Assembly: GCF_006715005.1 (NCBI RefSeq) | Contig: NZ_VFMJ01000001.1 | Span: 2,790,001-2,854,000 of the forward strand | From: Serratia marcescens | Lineage (GTDB): Bacteria; Pseudomonadota; Gammaproteobacteria; Enterobacterales; Enterobacteriaceae | Length of the DNA stretch: 64,000 nt | Direction of reading: 5' to 3' | In this document: positions 20,073 to 29,740 of the stretch, piece after piece | How the letters are laid out: the number at the start of each line of letters is the position of its first letter | Position numbering within the stretch: the first letter of the stretch is position 1 | Position numbers and translations under genes: made by a program | The notes under the pieces: generated by a model | What the model was told of the DNA's origin: nothing | Databases searched by the model: none | The model's input: only the letters and a program-made list of their open reading frames with translations

Positions 20073-20462
20073 GATAATATCCTCAAAAATTCAAAATTGA
20101 AAAACTCAATCCTAAACGTACTCCAAAGAGACATTAGCCACACAAAAAGAATGGATGCATGCAAGATGCGATCGCAACTCACGCAGCCAATGTCGAGGAT
20201 AAGAACAGTTCAAAAGGGTAAGGTTGTCAACATGACAAAGCTTAATGTCGCACACTTGAATAAATGCAGAACAAAAAACCAAAACAACTTGATTTTTAGT
20301 TAAAAAAACAAAACCAGCACTAGAGAAGCCGTGGGTACAACTGCCGATGCTATCGCCATAGCACTTGACTAAAATGCTCAGATGACGCACGATTGTTGTC
20401 ATAATCGGCGCCTCTTTAAAGATAATAGCCAAGTACTCTTAAAAAGATAATAGCTAAATACG
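20073..20462. other. 390-bp divergent promoter region between slaA and a glycosyltransferase gene
   Basis: No gene is supported. slaA has a ribosome-binding site AGGATATT just before its ATG. The region contains a perfect inverted repeat TTGTCA-aca-TGACAA (20224-20238), overlapping a minus-strand TTGACA, and a 10-bp palindrome TGCGATCGCA (20167-20176); both could be operators for slaA. On the plus side an imperfect direct repeat (20418-20461) runs up to the next start codon. Reading frames here are short and lack family features. Confidence 0.55.
20418..20461 (+). repeat. Direct repeat just upstream of the plus-strand glycosyltransferase
   Basis: Two 19-bp copies (20418-20436 and 20443-20461) match at 17 positions with a 25-bp period and share AAAGATAATAGC. 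The second copy ends one base before the ATG. No normal ribosome-binding site is seen, so the repeat replaces the usual leader. Confidence 0.7.
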
Positions 20463-21521
20463 ATGATATATATTAATGCTCGTTTTTTGACGCAGGAAAT
20501 AACTGGAGTTCAAAGATTTGCAGAAATGATTTCATTAGAACTATGTAAAAAATACAATGATATTATTTTTGTCTGTCCGCAAGGAGTGTTGAGGCAGGAT
20601 GTTGCACAAAAATTGCGTGTAAAACAAGTAGGCTTCTCGCATGGGCATCTATGGGAACAAGTTGAGCTTCCCGCTTACTTGATGAGAAAAGGCTCTCCAT
20701 TGCTGATAAACTTAGGAAGCACCGGTCCTATCGCTTATAAAAATAAAATCATCACTCATCATGATATCACCTATCTAAGATATCCCGAAAGCTACTCCAG
20801 AAGTTTTCTTTTATTTTACAAGCTTTTGGTACCGATGATGATTAGAACGTCCAAGCATCTTCTCACCGTGAGCGAATTCTCTAAGAGAGAAATAACCAAC
20901 GCTTATCAATACCCACAAGATAAAACCTCTGTGATTTATAATGCCGTAGAGGATAAGTTCCAGCCCAAACAGCAAGATACTCCCGACGTTTATTTTCTTG
21001 CTGTTGCATCAAAAAACTTTCACAAGAACCATCGCGGAATGATTGATGCTTTCCTGGCATTAAAAGAAAAATTGCCAAGCAGCAGGAATATCAAGCTAAA
21101 AATCATTGGGGACTTGTTCAAGGAATTATCTTATAAGAATCATAATACCGATGCTAAAATGGAAGGTATAGAATTTTTAGGGCGAGTAGATGATAATGAG
21201 TTAATTAGGCTCTATCAAAACGCTTACGCTTTCATATTCCCATCATTTTATGAGGGCTTTGGTATTCCGCCACTGGAGGCGCAGGCATGCGGCTGCCCCG
21301 TGCTGGCCTCGAATCAGGCGTCTATCCCCGAGATCTTGGGAGAGAGCGCCCTGTACTTCAACCCATTCAGTGGGAATGAAATGATTCACGCAATGGAGGA
21401 TATTCTGCGAGAGAATGAACTGCGGTTGCAGCTGATTAGGAAGGGGCATGAGAACATTAAGCGATTCTCATGGAAGCTATCGGCGGAAAAACTGATTCAG
21501 ATAGTAAGAGGTATTGGTTAA
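20463..21521 (+). CDS. GT4-family glycosyltransferase, opposite orientation to the capsule operon
   Basis: The 352-residue GT-B transferase has the N-terminal GVQRFAEMI region (about 15-23), HDITYLRYP and LTVSEFSKREI in the acceptor half, and the donor-site block FPSFYEGFGIPPLEAQACGCPVLAS (about 260-284, with the E-x7-E pattern). Enzymes of this type add mannose, rhamnose or similar sugars from nucleotide donors on the cytoplasmic face. It is the only plus-strand gene between slaA and yegH apart from the IS genes, and it converges with the capsule operon. It is AT-rich like that operon. It may have been left by a rearrangement or carry its own promoter; sugar specificity is unknown. It starts at ATG 20463 without a clear ribosome-binding site. 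Confidence 0.85.
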   Translation: MIYINARFLTQEITGVQRFAEMISLELCKKYNDIIFVCPQGVLRQDVAQKLRVKQVGFSHGHLWEQVELPAYLMRKGSPLLINLGSTGPIAYKNKIITHHDITYLRYPESYSRSFLLFYKLLVPMMIRTSKHLLTVSEFSKREITNAYQYPQDKTSVIYNAVEDKFQPKQQDTPDVYFLAVASKNFHKNHRGMIDAFLALKEKLPSSRNIKLKIIGDLFKELSYKNHNTDAKMEGIEFLGRVDDNELIRLYQNAYAFIFPSFYEGFGIPPLEAQACGCPVLASNQASIPEILGESALYFNPFSGNEMIHAMEDILRENELRLQLIRKGHENIKRFSWKLSAEKLIQIVRGIG

Positions 21522-21632
21522 TAAAATAAAAAAATAATAAAAAAGAAATTTATAGTATAAGCAGCACATATTGAACATTCAGAAGAAACGCATATTGCTG
21601 TCAAACCGGACAGACATCACTAAATAATGCGT

Positions 21633-23135
21633 TTATTTCATCGAATATTGCAACCGGCTTGCCACAAAAGAAATATCTACGATCCACTGGCGCCCATCAC
21701 TGCTGGGCCTGGTTATGCTTAACATCGATTTGTTGAACGATATGATGGAATCATGTGCCAGTTTCGACTTCATCGGCGAAAGAGCCGTGTCAGATATCAT
21801 ACCATTGCCATCCCGATCAACAGCAGCAAAGACCAGTTTCCGCTCAATCCCCGCCGGCGACATGATAGAAACGTCTATAAAGGCGCTTTCTCCAGAGTTA
21901 AACTTGATAACATCAACGCTATCCGTTTGTTCGAATGTGCCGGAGAGAGAGGCCGGATTTCTAATGTAGTTAACCGAACCATCAGAGTTAGCCTGGAATC
22001 GGCTGCAAAACACGGTCTTGGTTGTAGCCAGATTTTCACTCAGGCAAACGACACTCCCCACAATGTACAGCACCCCACCAGAAACCAAATCGATAGTGTT
22101 TTTCGGATGCTTTTCAACCGTTATAATTCCATAAAAATTAGAACGCGGTAGTCCGTCGTGTTGAATAATCGGTGAGGAAGATAGCCCCCTGAAAACGTGA
22201 ATTGACATCGGTGCATTATACACCAGGCAGTTTTTGCCGATTAAAACATGCGGTGAGTTATCATCCTTGGTCTGCTGTTGAAAGATGCACTCACTCAACC
22301 CCGTGCCATGAAAAGACTCATTGCCTTTGTCTCTTTCATAAGAAATTCCCGTGCTGCACGACGCAGAAAAAGTACATTTATCCAGAACGTTAAACTCACT
22401 GAATCCTTTACTGCTTTCGTTTATCATCCTAATGCCAATATGGCAGTTTGAGAATATACAGCGTTCAATAGAGAGGCCACACTGGTCAGCAACAATAAGA
22501 ATGCCATTATTATCCCCATCACCGGAGAAATGAATCCCGGAGATATTGGATGAACAGAGAATACCGGATCCGCCCTTAATTTTCATGAAGCTATTGCTTG
22601 AAAACTTCAGGATTGTTCCTTTGTCAGCCCGACGTCCGCCACAACCGATAAGGTTTGGGCAGGAGAATGAAGCTTTCTTCTCAACAATACCTGAATGATA
22701 ATAGACACCAGAACCATATGATATATCAATACCTTCTTGATCGGCGTAATTGATAAGATTTATATGATCGGCAGTATTATCATATTTCCCATCGGGAACC
22801 ATGCCGGCAAACGAAGCGTCAATGGCGCCCGTTCTATCCATAACCCGTGACCACACGCCGTTCGCAGAAGGGTATGTGGTTATCATGTTAATTTTGATGT
22901 CGTTGCCTACCGAATGAACAAGCAAACCACCGCCAATGCGTCCTCCTTCATGATAAGACAACAGGCAAGCGATTGCGCCGTTTTCTGCGGCGGCAGACTT
23001 CAGGCTGGCGACACTGTCGTATGAAGTAGCAGCGCTCGGTCGGGCGACATTATCCCCACTCCGCCCTGAAGCAGAAATAGGTAATGCAACCGCAGCAGGT
23101 AACGCAATGCTCAGCAATTTTCTACGAGATACCAT
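21633..23135 (-). CDS. Tat-exported right-handed beta-helix protein
   Basis: The 500-residue protein begins MVSRRKLLSIALPAAVALPISASG, a twin-arginine signal (SRRKLL) with a hydrophobic core and an ASG-type cleavage site. The body shows tailspike/pectate-lyase-like features: SYDSVASLKSAAAENG at 38-53, DGKYDNTADHINLINYADQEGIDISYGSGVYYHSG, and short beta-helix rungs (ISGIHFSGDGDNNGILI, LSIERCIFSNCHIGIRM). The last gene of the colanic acid cluster, wcaM, is likewise Tat-exported and beta-helical, so a periplasmic glycan-binding or trimming role for the finished capsule is plausible. Its ATG shares one base with the wzy stop. I see no diagnostic catalytic residue, so lyase, hydrolase and structural roles all remain open. 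Confidence 0.7.
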   Translation of the reverse strand: MVSRRKLLSIALPAAVALPISASGRSGDNVARPSAATSYDSVASLKSAAAENGAIACLLSYHEGGRIGGGLLVHSVGNDIKINMITTYPSANGVWSRVMDRTGAIDASFAGMVPDGKYDNTADHINLINYADQEGIDISYGSGVYYHSGIVEKKASFSCPNLIGCGGRRADKGTILKFSSNSFMKIKGGSGILCSSNISGIHFSGDGDNNGILIVADQCGLSIERCIFSNCHIGIRMINESSKGFSEFNVLDKCTFSASCSTGISYERDKGNESFHGTGLSECIFQQQTKDDNSPHVLIGKNCLVYNAPMSIHVFRGLSSSPIIQHDGLPRSNFYGIITVEKHPKNTIDLVSGGVLYIVGSVVCLSENLATTKTVFCSRFQANSDGSVNYIRNPASLSGTFEQTDSVDVIKFNSGESAFIDVSIMSPAGIERKLVFAAVDRDGNGMISDTALSPMKSKLAHDSIISFNKSMLSITRPSSDGRQWIVDISFVASRLQYSMK

Positions 23136-24319
23136 TAACTTCCCTCATCACGATGACATTTGGCATAAGAAATCTGTCCCATAACCATACCTATCAACAT
23201 CCAGTAGTATGGCCGCATGAAATTAGATTCGATAAATAATGCCAACATAGCAACTATCAATGAACAAACGATGATTGGCGCACTAGACTTATCACGATTA
23301 GCTTCTGCAAGCAGTTTAAAATGCCATGCTAACCACACAGCCAATGCCATCCACCCACATGTTGCCGCGATCTCAAAATAGATATTGATAGGCTCATTAC
23401 CCAATGGCGATATATATTCTGGCATTCCAGAGAATTTAGGCAAATACGTCGTTAGGGTATATTCTTGGAAGGTCCCTATGCCAACCCCAAAGAATGTATT
23501 AAAAGCAGTATCAAATGTTAACTGTGCGCGAGGCCACCTGTTCCCTGTTCGGTCCATCGCAGCATCAAATAAATTAGCAGAATTAGAAAAGTTCTGGAAA
23601 GTCTCTGATATTAAGTCGTTATTACTTTCAGAATACCACGACATTCCAAGCCAAGCCACAGAGCACATTGCAATCATAACAATGATTTTTTTAAACTTAC
23701 CTTTCCCATACAGAGAGAGAACTATCGCTGCAATAAGGAAAACGAAAAGCATATTGGCACTTTTGGTTGTATACAGCGCAACAAGCAAAAAGGCAACATC
23801 CATAGGAGATGCATATTTTTGTTGTGTGGCCCCCGCCCTGCCGCTCTTAAGATAAGCGCTAAAGACCAGAACAATATATGGCGTCAGAGAAAGCGCAAAA
23901 TAAGATGGCTCATAATATAAGACCTGTGCTCGCCATTGAATACCGGTAAAGTAGAGAATTGCACCAATAATTACCTGTATTCTATAGGCATCTCTGACAC
24001 CAAGAATGGCTTGTGATTCATCCGCAGCAACAAGGTTTTTATAAACAATCGAAACGGAGAGATAATTAAATATTATCCATAGCACATAACCCAGTGACTT
24101 ACCCTGGAGCGGAGAGTATAGAACCGAGGGCAGGCAAGCGACGGCAAATAGAATGACATATATAAGCCATTTATCTATCGACCTTTTTTTATATATAGTA
24201 TAAACACCATAACAGAGTAAAGGAATAAGCGTCAGCCTCAGACCAGAGAACTGAATTACATCAACGCTAACAAGTAACGTTGCAATAATCGCCATCAATC
24301 TTACTTTTCTTATCTTCAT
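23135..24319 (-). CDS. Wzy-like capsule/O-antigen polymerase
   Basis: The 394-residue integral membrane protein has about 10-11 hydrophobic segments and a large periplasmic loop (about residues 225-300: ESNNDLISETFQNF to LPKFSGMPEYISPLGNEPINIYFEIA). The ending GNEPINIYFEIAATCGWMALAVWLAW resembles the O-antigen ligase/polymerase (Wzy_C) motif region. In a Wzx/Wzy locus this protein links flipped repeat units in the periplasm. WaaL-type ligase is the alternative, but ligases normally lie in the core-LPS locus, and this locus otherwise lacks a polymerase. It is translationally coupled (TAATG) to the beta-helix gene. Confidence 0.78.
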   Translation of the reverse strand: MKIRKVRLMAIIATLLVSVDVIQFSGLRLTLIPLLCYGVYTIYKKRSIDKWLIYVILFAVACLPSVLYSPLQGKSLGYVLWIIFNYLSVSIVYKNLVAADESQAILGVRDAYRIQVIIGAILYFTGIQWRAQVLYYEPSYFALSLTPYIVLVFSAYLKSGRAGATQQKYASPMDVAFLLVALYTTKSANMLFVFLIAAIVLSLYGKGKFKKIIVMIAMCSVAWLGMSWYSESNNDLISETFQNFSNSANLFDAAMDRTGNRWPRAQLTFDTAFNTFFGVGIGTFQEYTLTTYLPKFSGMPEYISPLGNEPINIYFEIAATCGWMALAVWLAWHFKLLAEANRDKSSAPIIVCSLIVAMLALFIESNFMRPYYWMLIGMVMGQISYAKCHRDEGS

Positions 24320-24436
24320 TTAAGATAAACCAATCAATCATTAGTCATTAAATTATACACAAACTTTATCATAGAACACTAAAATAGAGCAATAAACAAG
24401 TTAAAATAAAGTTTTAATTCAGTCTTATCTTTTACC

Positions 24437-25438
24437 TTACGTGTAATTAACGCTCGCCTTACCTAAAATGTGTCTTTTTACGAGTACTTTTACCTTCTTA
24501 TTCACCGGCTCTTCTAACATCTTAAATATAAATAATGAGAGTATGGTTGAAAAAGCGAATGATAAAATAACCGCATACACATGTTCCTCAGTAATATACC
24601 GCTTAACCAACACCGCGCAAGGCTGATGAAAAAGATAAAGGGAAAACGATATTTTACCGAAAAATTCCAGTAAAGAAGAACGGAGTGAGAAATTTTTAAA
24701 GAGTAAAAACATTGCTATTGCTATTAAGTCTGAGCTAATAAATCTGTATGGATTCTCGTGATATCCCCAATCTTTGCTGTAAGACAAAAATGACGATGCA
24801 ATGATAGTGAAAATGACAAAAATAGAGCCGTATAAGCACCGCTGCTTACTATCTTTCTCAGTGACAAAAATTGATGAGATCAGGATGACACTAATACCTA
24901 TTGGCACCGCAGAAGGTGCCTTGATGTTCATATAATAGCGGATAACACCAAAAACTAAGGAAATGAAAACAAATGATAAAAAAGCCGCCTTCAACTTATT
25001 CCCCGTTACACCTGAAAAAGCTAAACACGCGGCGATTACGAAATAGAAAACCCACTCAATTTGTAGCGTCCAATAAACCCCATTAATATCCCTCACGCCA
25101 AAGAAGCGCTGGAGCATTGTAAAATTACCGAGTAACTCATACCACGTAGCCGAATATACTAGAAATGACAAAAGCACAGACACGATATATGCAGGGTATA
25201 ATCTTCCTATACGTAGCATTAAGAAAGACGTGACTGTCTCGTCTTTCTTCTTAATTGTTGTCGCTGTAACAATGTATCCACTGATAATGAAAAAAACAAT
25301 GACGCCAAAATTCCCGAAAGAAAAATATAGCGCCCTAGGATCAAGATAGTGTTCAATCACAACAGAAAGGCACGCTATGCCACGTAGAGCTTCTAGCCAG
25401 CGCATATGGTTAGGTTGATAAGAGACATTACTATTCAT
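24437..25438 (-). CDS. Acyltransferase-3 family membrane protein (probable O-acetyltransferase)
   Basis: This is a predicted inner-membrane enzyme that O-acetylates sugars. The 333-residue product opens with the family signature RWLEALRGIACLSVVIEHYLDP (about 13-34, including the conserved Arg and His), followed by FGVIVFFIISGYIV and about ten hydrophobic segments. The block LRIGRLYPAYI is also typical. I chose ATG 25438; an in-frame ATG at 25459 has no better ribosome-binding site. It lies between a mannosyltransferase-like gene and the polymerase, so it probably decorates the capsule repeat. Confidence 0.82.
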   Translation of the reverse strand: MNSNVSYQPNHMRWLEALRGIACLSVVIEHYLDPRALYFSFGNFGVIVFFIISGYIVTATTIKKKDETVTSFLMLRIGRLYPAYIVSVLLSFLVYSATWYELLGNFTMLQRFFGVRDINGVYWTLQIEWVFYFVIAACLAFSGVTGNKLKAAFLSFVFISLVFGVIRYYMNIKAPSAVPIGISVILISSIFVTEKDSKQRCLYGSIFVIFTIIASSFLSYSKDWGYHENPYRFISSDLIAIAMFLLFKNFSLRSSLLEFFGKISFSLYLFHQPCAVLVKRYITEEHVYAVILSFAFSTILSLFIFKMLEEPVNKKVKVLVKRHILGKASVNYT

Positions 25439-25541
25439 GGCTGCACCGTCTGCATACATAGAGAAGAAAATTTATGATGAATATATATCAAGCGATATTC
25501 AGCACGAATATAAGAAAGCTAAAAAAATACAGTCAAGAACT

Positions 25542-26696
25542 TCAATAAATTATCTTTTTACTCTCTTCAAAGAGGTTCCACTTCTCTTGCACATAGTCCC
25601 TCATCTCGCGCTGGAATCTTTCCTGTGAGAAACGCAGCGCATTGGCTCGGCAGTCGGCAGGCAGAATGCTGCCTTCCAGGTTGTCAAACTGCTTCACCGC
25701 GTTGATGACATCCGCCACGTTCTGTTGACCAAACAGGATCCCCGTCGCAGCTTGAACACCATGCGGCCGGACCGTTTCTAACGCTCCCCCCTTGCCAAAA
25801 GCGATGACCGGCGTTCCACAAGCCTGCGCCTCAACCGGCGTAATGCCGAAATCTTCCTCCGCGGCGAACACGAAGGCTTTGGCATTCCGCATATGTTCTT
25901 GCATCACGCTGTTAGGTTGATAACCGAGGATCTCAATGTTTTTGGTCGCCTTTGACTTGATCTTCGTCATCTCTGAACCGTCGCCAACCACCACCAGTTT
26001 TTTATCCGGCATCTGGCTGAAGGCCTCAACAATCAAATCGATTCGCTTGTAAGGCACCATGCGTGATGCGGTAAAGTAATAATCTTCTTTATTTTCATTC
26101 AAGGTGAAGCGTTCGACGTCGACCGGTGGATAAATCACATCGGCATCCCGCCCGTAGACTTTCTTTATACGTCGTGCAATAAATTGCGAGTTGGCGATAA
26201 AGTGATCGACGCCGTTCGCCGTGCGGCAATCCCACATTCTTATTTTATGCAGTAACCAACGAGCCAGGTTGCCCTTAAGCCCCTTATCCATCCCAGACTC
26301 ACGCAAATATTGATGCTGCAAATCCCAGGCATAGCGGATCGGCGAGTGAACATAGCTGATATGCAACTGATCCGGCCCGGTCAGAACCCCTTTGGCCACC
26401 GCATGGCTGCTGGATAAAATGACGTCGTGTTTTGAAACGTCCAGCTGCTCAATGGCCACCGGCATTAACGGCAGATAGGTCTGATATTTTTTTCTGGCCT
26501 TCGGAAGACGCTGAATGAACGAGGTCGTTGCTTTTTTATTTTTGAACAGCTGCCGATTCTCGTCAGATAAGAAATCAACCACTGAATACAAGTCAGCGTC
26601 TGGGAAAATTTCAATAAACTCAGCAATTACCTTTTCAGCCCCCGCATACGTCACTAACCAATCAGCGACCAATCCAACGCTTAAATCCCGAGACAT
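25542..26696 (-). CDS. GT4-family glycosyltransferase, WbaZ-like (probable mannosyltransferase)
   Basis: The 384-residue protein begins SVGLVADWLVTYAGAEKVIAEF, the characteristic opening of WbaZ-like GT4 enzymes. It has SSSHAVAKGVLT and YVHSPIRYAWDL in the acceptor half and the donor block AEEDFGITPVEAQACGTPVIAFGKGG (about 279-304, E-x7-E pattern). It is placed directly behind manC-manB, so GDP-mannose is the likely donor. It probably acts on the lipid-linked capsule repeat at the cytoplasmic membrane. A terminator-like hairpin separates it from manB. Confidence 0.83.
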   Translation of the reverse strand: MSRDLSVGLVADWLVTYAGAEKVIAEFIEIFPDADLYSVVDFLSDENRQLFKNKKATTSFIQRLPKARKKYQTYLPLMPVAIEQLDVSKHDVILSSSHAVAKGVLTGPDQLHISYVHSPIRYAWDLQHQYLRESGMDKGLKGNLARWLLHKIRMWDCRTANGVDHFIANSQFIARRIKKVYGRDADVIYPPVDVERFTLNENKEDYYFTASRMVPYKRIDLIVEAFSQMPDKKLVVVGDGSEMTKIKSKATKNIEILGYQPNSVMQEHMRNAKAFVFAAEEDFGITPVEAQACGTPVIAFGKGGALETVRPHGVQAATGILFGQQNVADVINAVKQFDNLEGSILPADCRANALRFSQERFQREMRDYVQEKWNLFEESKKIIY

Positions 26697-26755
26697 GTCT
26701 ACACCTTATTATCAGAATTTTATTTCACATGAAGCTATCAATAAAAAAATATAAA

Positions 26756-26783
26756 GATGGGCAATATCATCCTATTGCCCATC
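26756..26783 (-). terminator. Intrinsic terminator or attenuator behind manB
   Basis: A perfect 10-bp stem (26756-26765 with 26774-26783) with an 8-base loop starts 9 bp behind the manB stop. On the minus strand it is followed by TTTATATTTTTTT. It should limit transcription of the four downstream capsule genes unless RNA polymerase is modified by RfaH. Confidence 0.85.
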
Positions 26784-26791
26784 GAAGAAAA

Positions 26792-28171
26792 TCATTCGCT
26801 ACGCAGCAGCTGCAGTATCTCTTCTGTCTTTTCCTGCATTAGCTCAACGTTGGCGCGTGACTCCACATTCAACCGCACCACCGGTTCCGTATTCGAACTT
26901 CTCAGGTTGAAGCGCCAGTTGTCATACTCAACGCTAATACCGTCTGTGTGATCGACGGCATCGGCTTCCATTTCGTATTTACCCAAAACCCGATCGATCG
27001 CTTCTTTAGGATTGCTTAAAGAACTGTTGATCTCGCCCGATGCCGGATAGGCGGCCACCCGGTCGTTCACCAGCTCGCCCAAACTTCTGCCTTTAATGCA
27101 GAGCAGTTCGGCCACCAACAGCCACGGGATCATGCCGCTATCGCAATAATAGAAATCGCGGAAATAGTGATGGGCGCTCATTTCCCCGCCGTACACGGCA
27201 TCTTCCTTGCGCATACGTTCTTTAATGAACGCATGGCCGGTTTTCGACATCACGGGAATGCCGTAGGCCTTTTCAACGATATCGATGGTATTCCAGCTCA
27301 AACGAGGATCGTGAATAATGCGCGAACCCGGGCTTTTCTCAAGAAATGCCTCGGCCAGCAAACCGACGATGTAGTACCCCTCGATAAAGTTACCGCGCTC
27401 ATCGAACAGGAAACAGCGGTCAAAATCGCCGTCAAAGGCAATCCCCATGTCTGCCCCGTGCTTAAGCACCGCATCGGTGGTGTCTTGCCGGCATTCCGGC
27501 AGCAGAGGGTTAGGAATGCCATTCGGGAAATTACCGTCCGGCGCGTGATGAACCTTGATGAACTCGACCGGCAGTCCGGCGTTTTTGAAACGAGCCTCGA
27601 TCGCATCAATGACATGCCCGGCAGCGCCATTGCCGGAGTTGATCACCAGCTTCAGCGGACGAGTGAAGTTATCCAGCGTCACAAAGCTCAGTAACTTCTG
27701 CACGTACGCATCGAGTATTGAAAGCTGCTGATAGCCGCCGCGCGCAGCGTCATTCACCGCAGGGAAGCTATTGTTCTCCGCCAGCCGCTGTATATCGCGC
27801 AGACCGGTATCACCGCTGATCGGTTTGGACTCCTCACGCACCAGCTTCATGCCGTTATAGTCCATCGGATTATGGCTGGCGGTCACTTCAATCCCACCAT
27901 CCACTTTCAGGTGCGACGTCGCGAAATAGATTTCCTCGGTACCCGAAAGGCCGATATCAATCACATCCGTGCCGGAGTCTTGCAGGCCGCGCGCCAGGGC
28001 CAATTTGAGCGACTCGCTGGTGAGGCGCACATCGCCGCCGAGCACCATGGTCTTGGGACGCAGATATTCTCCGTATGCGCGCCCGATGCGGTAGGCGATA
28101 TCTTCATTCAATTCGCTTCCCAGCTTCCCGCGAATATCATAGGCTTTAAAACACGTTAATGCTTCTGACAT
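26792..28171 (-). CDS. manB: Phosphomannomutase
   Basis: ManB (CpsG) converts mannose 6-phosphate to mannose 1-phosphate for GDP-mannose. The 459-residue product starts [20 protein letters not shown] and has the phosphoserine loop [11 protein letters not shown] (97-107, Ser99), the metal-binding region DGDFDRCF and the sugar-binding [15 protein letters not shown] 28171 follows AGGAAGAG; a longer in-frame start at 28306 would run into manC and is rejected. The manC stop is 13 bp upstream, so the pair is co-transcribed. Confidence 0.95.
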   Translation of the reverse strand: MSEALTCFKAYDIRGKLGSELNEDIAYRIGRAYGEYLRPKTMVLGGDVRLTSESLKLALARGLQDSGTDVIDIGLSGTEEIYFATSHLKVDGGIEVTASHNPMDYNGMKLVREESKPISGDTGLRDIQRLAENNSFPAVNDAARGGYQQLSILDAYVQKLLSFVTLDNFTRPLKLVINSGNGAAGHVIDAIEARFKNAGLPVEFIKVHHAPDGNFPNGIPNPLLPECRQDTTDAVLKHGADMGIAFDGDFDRCFLFDERGNFIEGYYIVGLLAEAFLEKSPGSRIIHDPRLSWNTIDIVEKAYGIPVMSKTGHAFIKERMRKEDAVYGGEMSAHHYFRDFYYCDSGMIPWLLVAELLCIKGRSLGELVNDRVAAYPASGEINSSLSNPKEAIDRVLGKYEMEADAVDHTDGISVEYDNWRFNLRSSNTEPVVRLNVESRANVELMQEKTEEILQLLRSE

Positions 28172-28184
28172 GATCTCTTCCTGT

Positions 28185-29603
28185 TCAGCAACTGCTGTAA
28201 TGATCTTTGATACGAATAATGTCATCTTCACCCAGGTACGAACCTGATTGGATCTCAAGCACTTCCAGCGGGATCTTCCCTGGATTCTCCAACATATGGG
28301 ACGCACCGGCAGGGATAAACGTGGACTGATTTTCCGTCAGCAAATAGCTCTTCTCATTGAGCGTCACCTGTGCCGTGCCCGATAACACCACCCAATGTTC
28401 AGCGCGGTGATGGTGCATCTGCAAAGAGAACTTGCCGCCGGGTTTCACCGTCACCCGATTGACATGGTAGCGAGGCGTATTGACGACCTTATCGTTGCGC
28501 CCCCACGGGCGATATGACTCGCGATGCAGACGATACTCGCGCCGGTCGCTTTTCTTCAGATGTTCAACGACTTTTTTCACGTCTTGCACCTGCGATTTAT
28601 CAATCACCAGCACCGCATCTTTGGTGCTGACTATCACCAGGTTTTCTACGCCGATGGCCGCAACCAGTATCTCATCGGTGTTGATGTAGCAATTGGCGGC
28701 ATTGTGGGTAAAGATGTCGCCGTTCAGCGAGTTGCCGTCGTTGTCTTTCTCGTTCACTTCCCACAATGCGGACCAGGAGCCCACGTCATTCCAGCCGGCA
28801 TCCAGCGGAACAACCACCGCGGAGGAGGTTTTCTCCATCACGGCATAGTCTACCGATTCATCCGGACAAGCCGTGAACGCCGCGGTATCGACACGAATGA
28901 AGTCCTGCAATGCATCCGGCTGCAAGGTTGCCATTGCCTGCCGGCACGCGTCCAAAATATCCGGGCGGAAAGCCTCCAACTCTTCCAGATAGCGCTTCGC
29001 TCGGAACAGGAACATCCCGCTATTCCAATAATATTCACCGCTGGTCAGATACGCTTGCGCAGTGTGCAGGTCCGGTTTCTCCACGAAACGCCGAACGGCG
29101 AATGCCGGGGTTGCATTTTCCTGCGGCGCTCCGCGCTGAATGTAGCCGTAGCCTGTTTCCGGGCCGGTCGCCACAATACCGAAAGTCACGAGTTTTCCCT
29201 GCTCGGCAAATTGGATAGCGGAATCGACCGCCCGATGAAACGCATCGACGTTCTCGATAACGTGATCGGCGGCAAGCACCAACAGCAGAGGATCTTCACC
29301 TTTGGCGACCGCGCTTAACGCTGCCAAGGCGATAGCCGGCGCCGTATTGCGGCCGACGGGTTCGAGAATGATGTTATTGGCCAATTGGTCAATCTGTCGC
29401 AGCTGTTCGGCGACCAGAAAACGGTGCTGCTCGTTGCAGATGACCAAAGGTGCGCCGACATTCAGACCTTCCAGACGGGATACCGTCTCCTGCAGCATCG
29501 ACTGTTCGCCGTGCAGGCGTAAAAATTGCTTGGGATAAAGCTCGCGAGACATTGGCCATAAACGACTGCCCGTGCCACCGGCCATGATTACAGGAAGAAT
29601 CAT
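28185..29603 (-). CDS. manC: Mannose-1-phosphate guanylyltransferase / mannose-6-phosphate isomerase
   Basis: ManC (CpsB) makes GDP-mannose from GTP and mannose 1-phosphate; type II members also isomerise mannose 6-phosphate through a C-terminal cupin. In the 472-residue product the pyrophosphorylase signature [19 protein letters not shown] spans 9-27, and the region FVEKPD is present. The cupin end ([27 protein letters not shown] through [17 protein letters not shown]) is complete. ATG 29603 follows AGGATAAC. A short hairpin lies upstream of the gene pair. With manB it feeds the mannose residues of the capsule. Confidence 0.96.
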   Translation of the reverse strand: MILPVIMAGGTGSRLWPMSRELYPKQFLRLHGEQSMLQETVSRLEGLNVGAPLVICNEQHRFLVAEQLRQIDQLANNIILEPVGRNTAPAIALAALSAVAKGEDPLLLVLAADHVIENVDAFHRAVDSAIQFAEQGKLVTFGIVATGPETGYGYIQRGAPQENATPAFAVRRFVEKPDLHTAQAYLTSGEYYWNSGMFLFRAKRYLEELEAFRPDILDACRQAMATLQPDALQDFIRVDTAAFTACPDESVDYAVMEKTSSAVVVPLDAGWNDVGSWSALWEVNEKDNDGNSLNGDIFTHNAANCYINTDEILVAAIGVENLVIVSTKDAVLVIDKSQVQDVKKVVEHLKKSDRREYRLHRESYRPWGRNDKVVNTPRYHVNRVTVKPGGKFSLQMHHHRAEHWVVLSGTAQVTLNEKSYLLTENQSTFIPAGASHMLENPGKIPLEVLEIQSGSYLGEDDIIRIKDHYSSC

Positions 29604-29676
29604 TGTTATCCTCAATTATTAAGTTAAGTGCTCATGCGTCGCGGTTACATGCAAAAGCCCAGAGAAGAACGAAAAG

Positions 29677-29691
29677 AAGCGGAAACCGCTT
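29677..29691 (-). terminator. Weak hairpin between the pyruvyltransferase gene and manC
   Basis: A 6-bp stem AAGCGG/CCGCTT is followed on the minus strand by CTTTTCGTT, 50 bp behind the pyruvyltransferase stop. It may be a weak attenuator. Confidence 0.35.
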
Positions 29692-29740
29692 AAAATTAAC
29701 CGCTCTTATCTTTTGACAGCCAAGATAAGCGCGCACCGAA

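Noticed and set aside
20112-20432. 106-codon minus-strand frame upstream of slaA
   Set aside because: It lies in the divergent promoter region, has no ribosome-binding site or family pattern, and overlaps likely control sequences.
21633-23135. Prophage tailspike
   Set aside because: No other phage genes, attachment sites or integrase are nearby, the gene has a Tat signal and it is coupled to the capsule polymerase gene.
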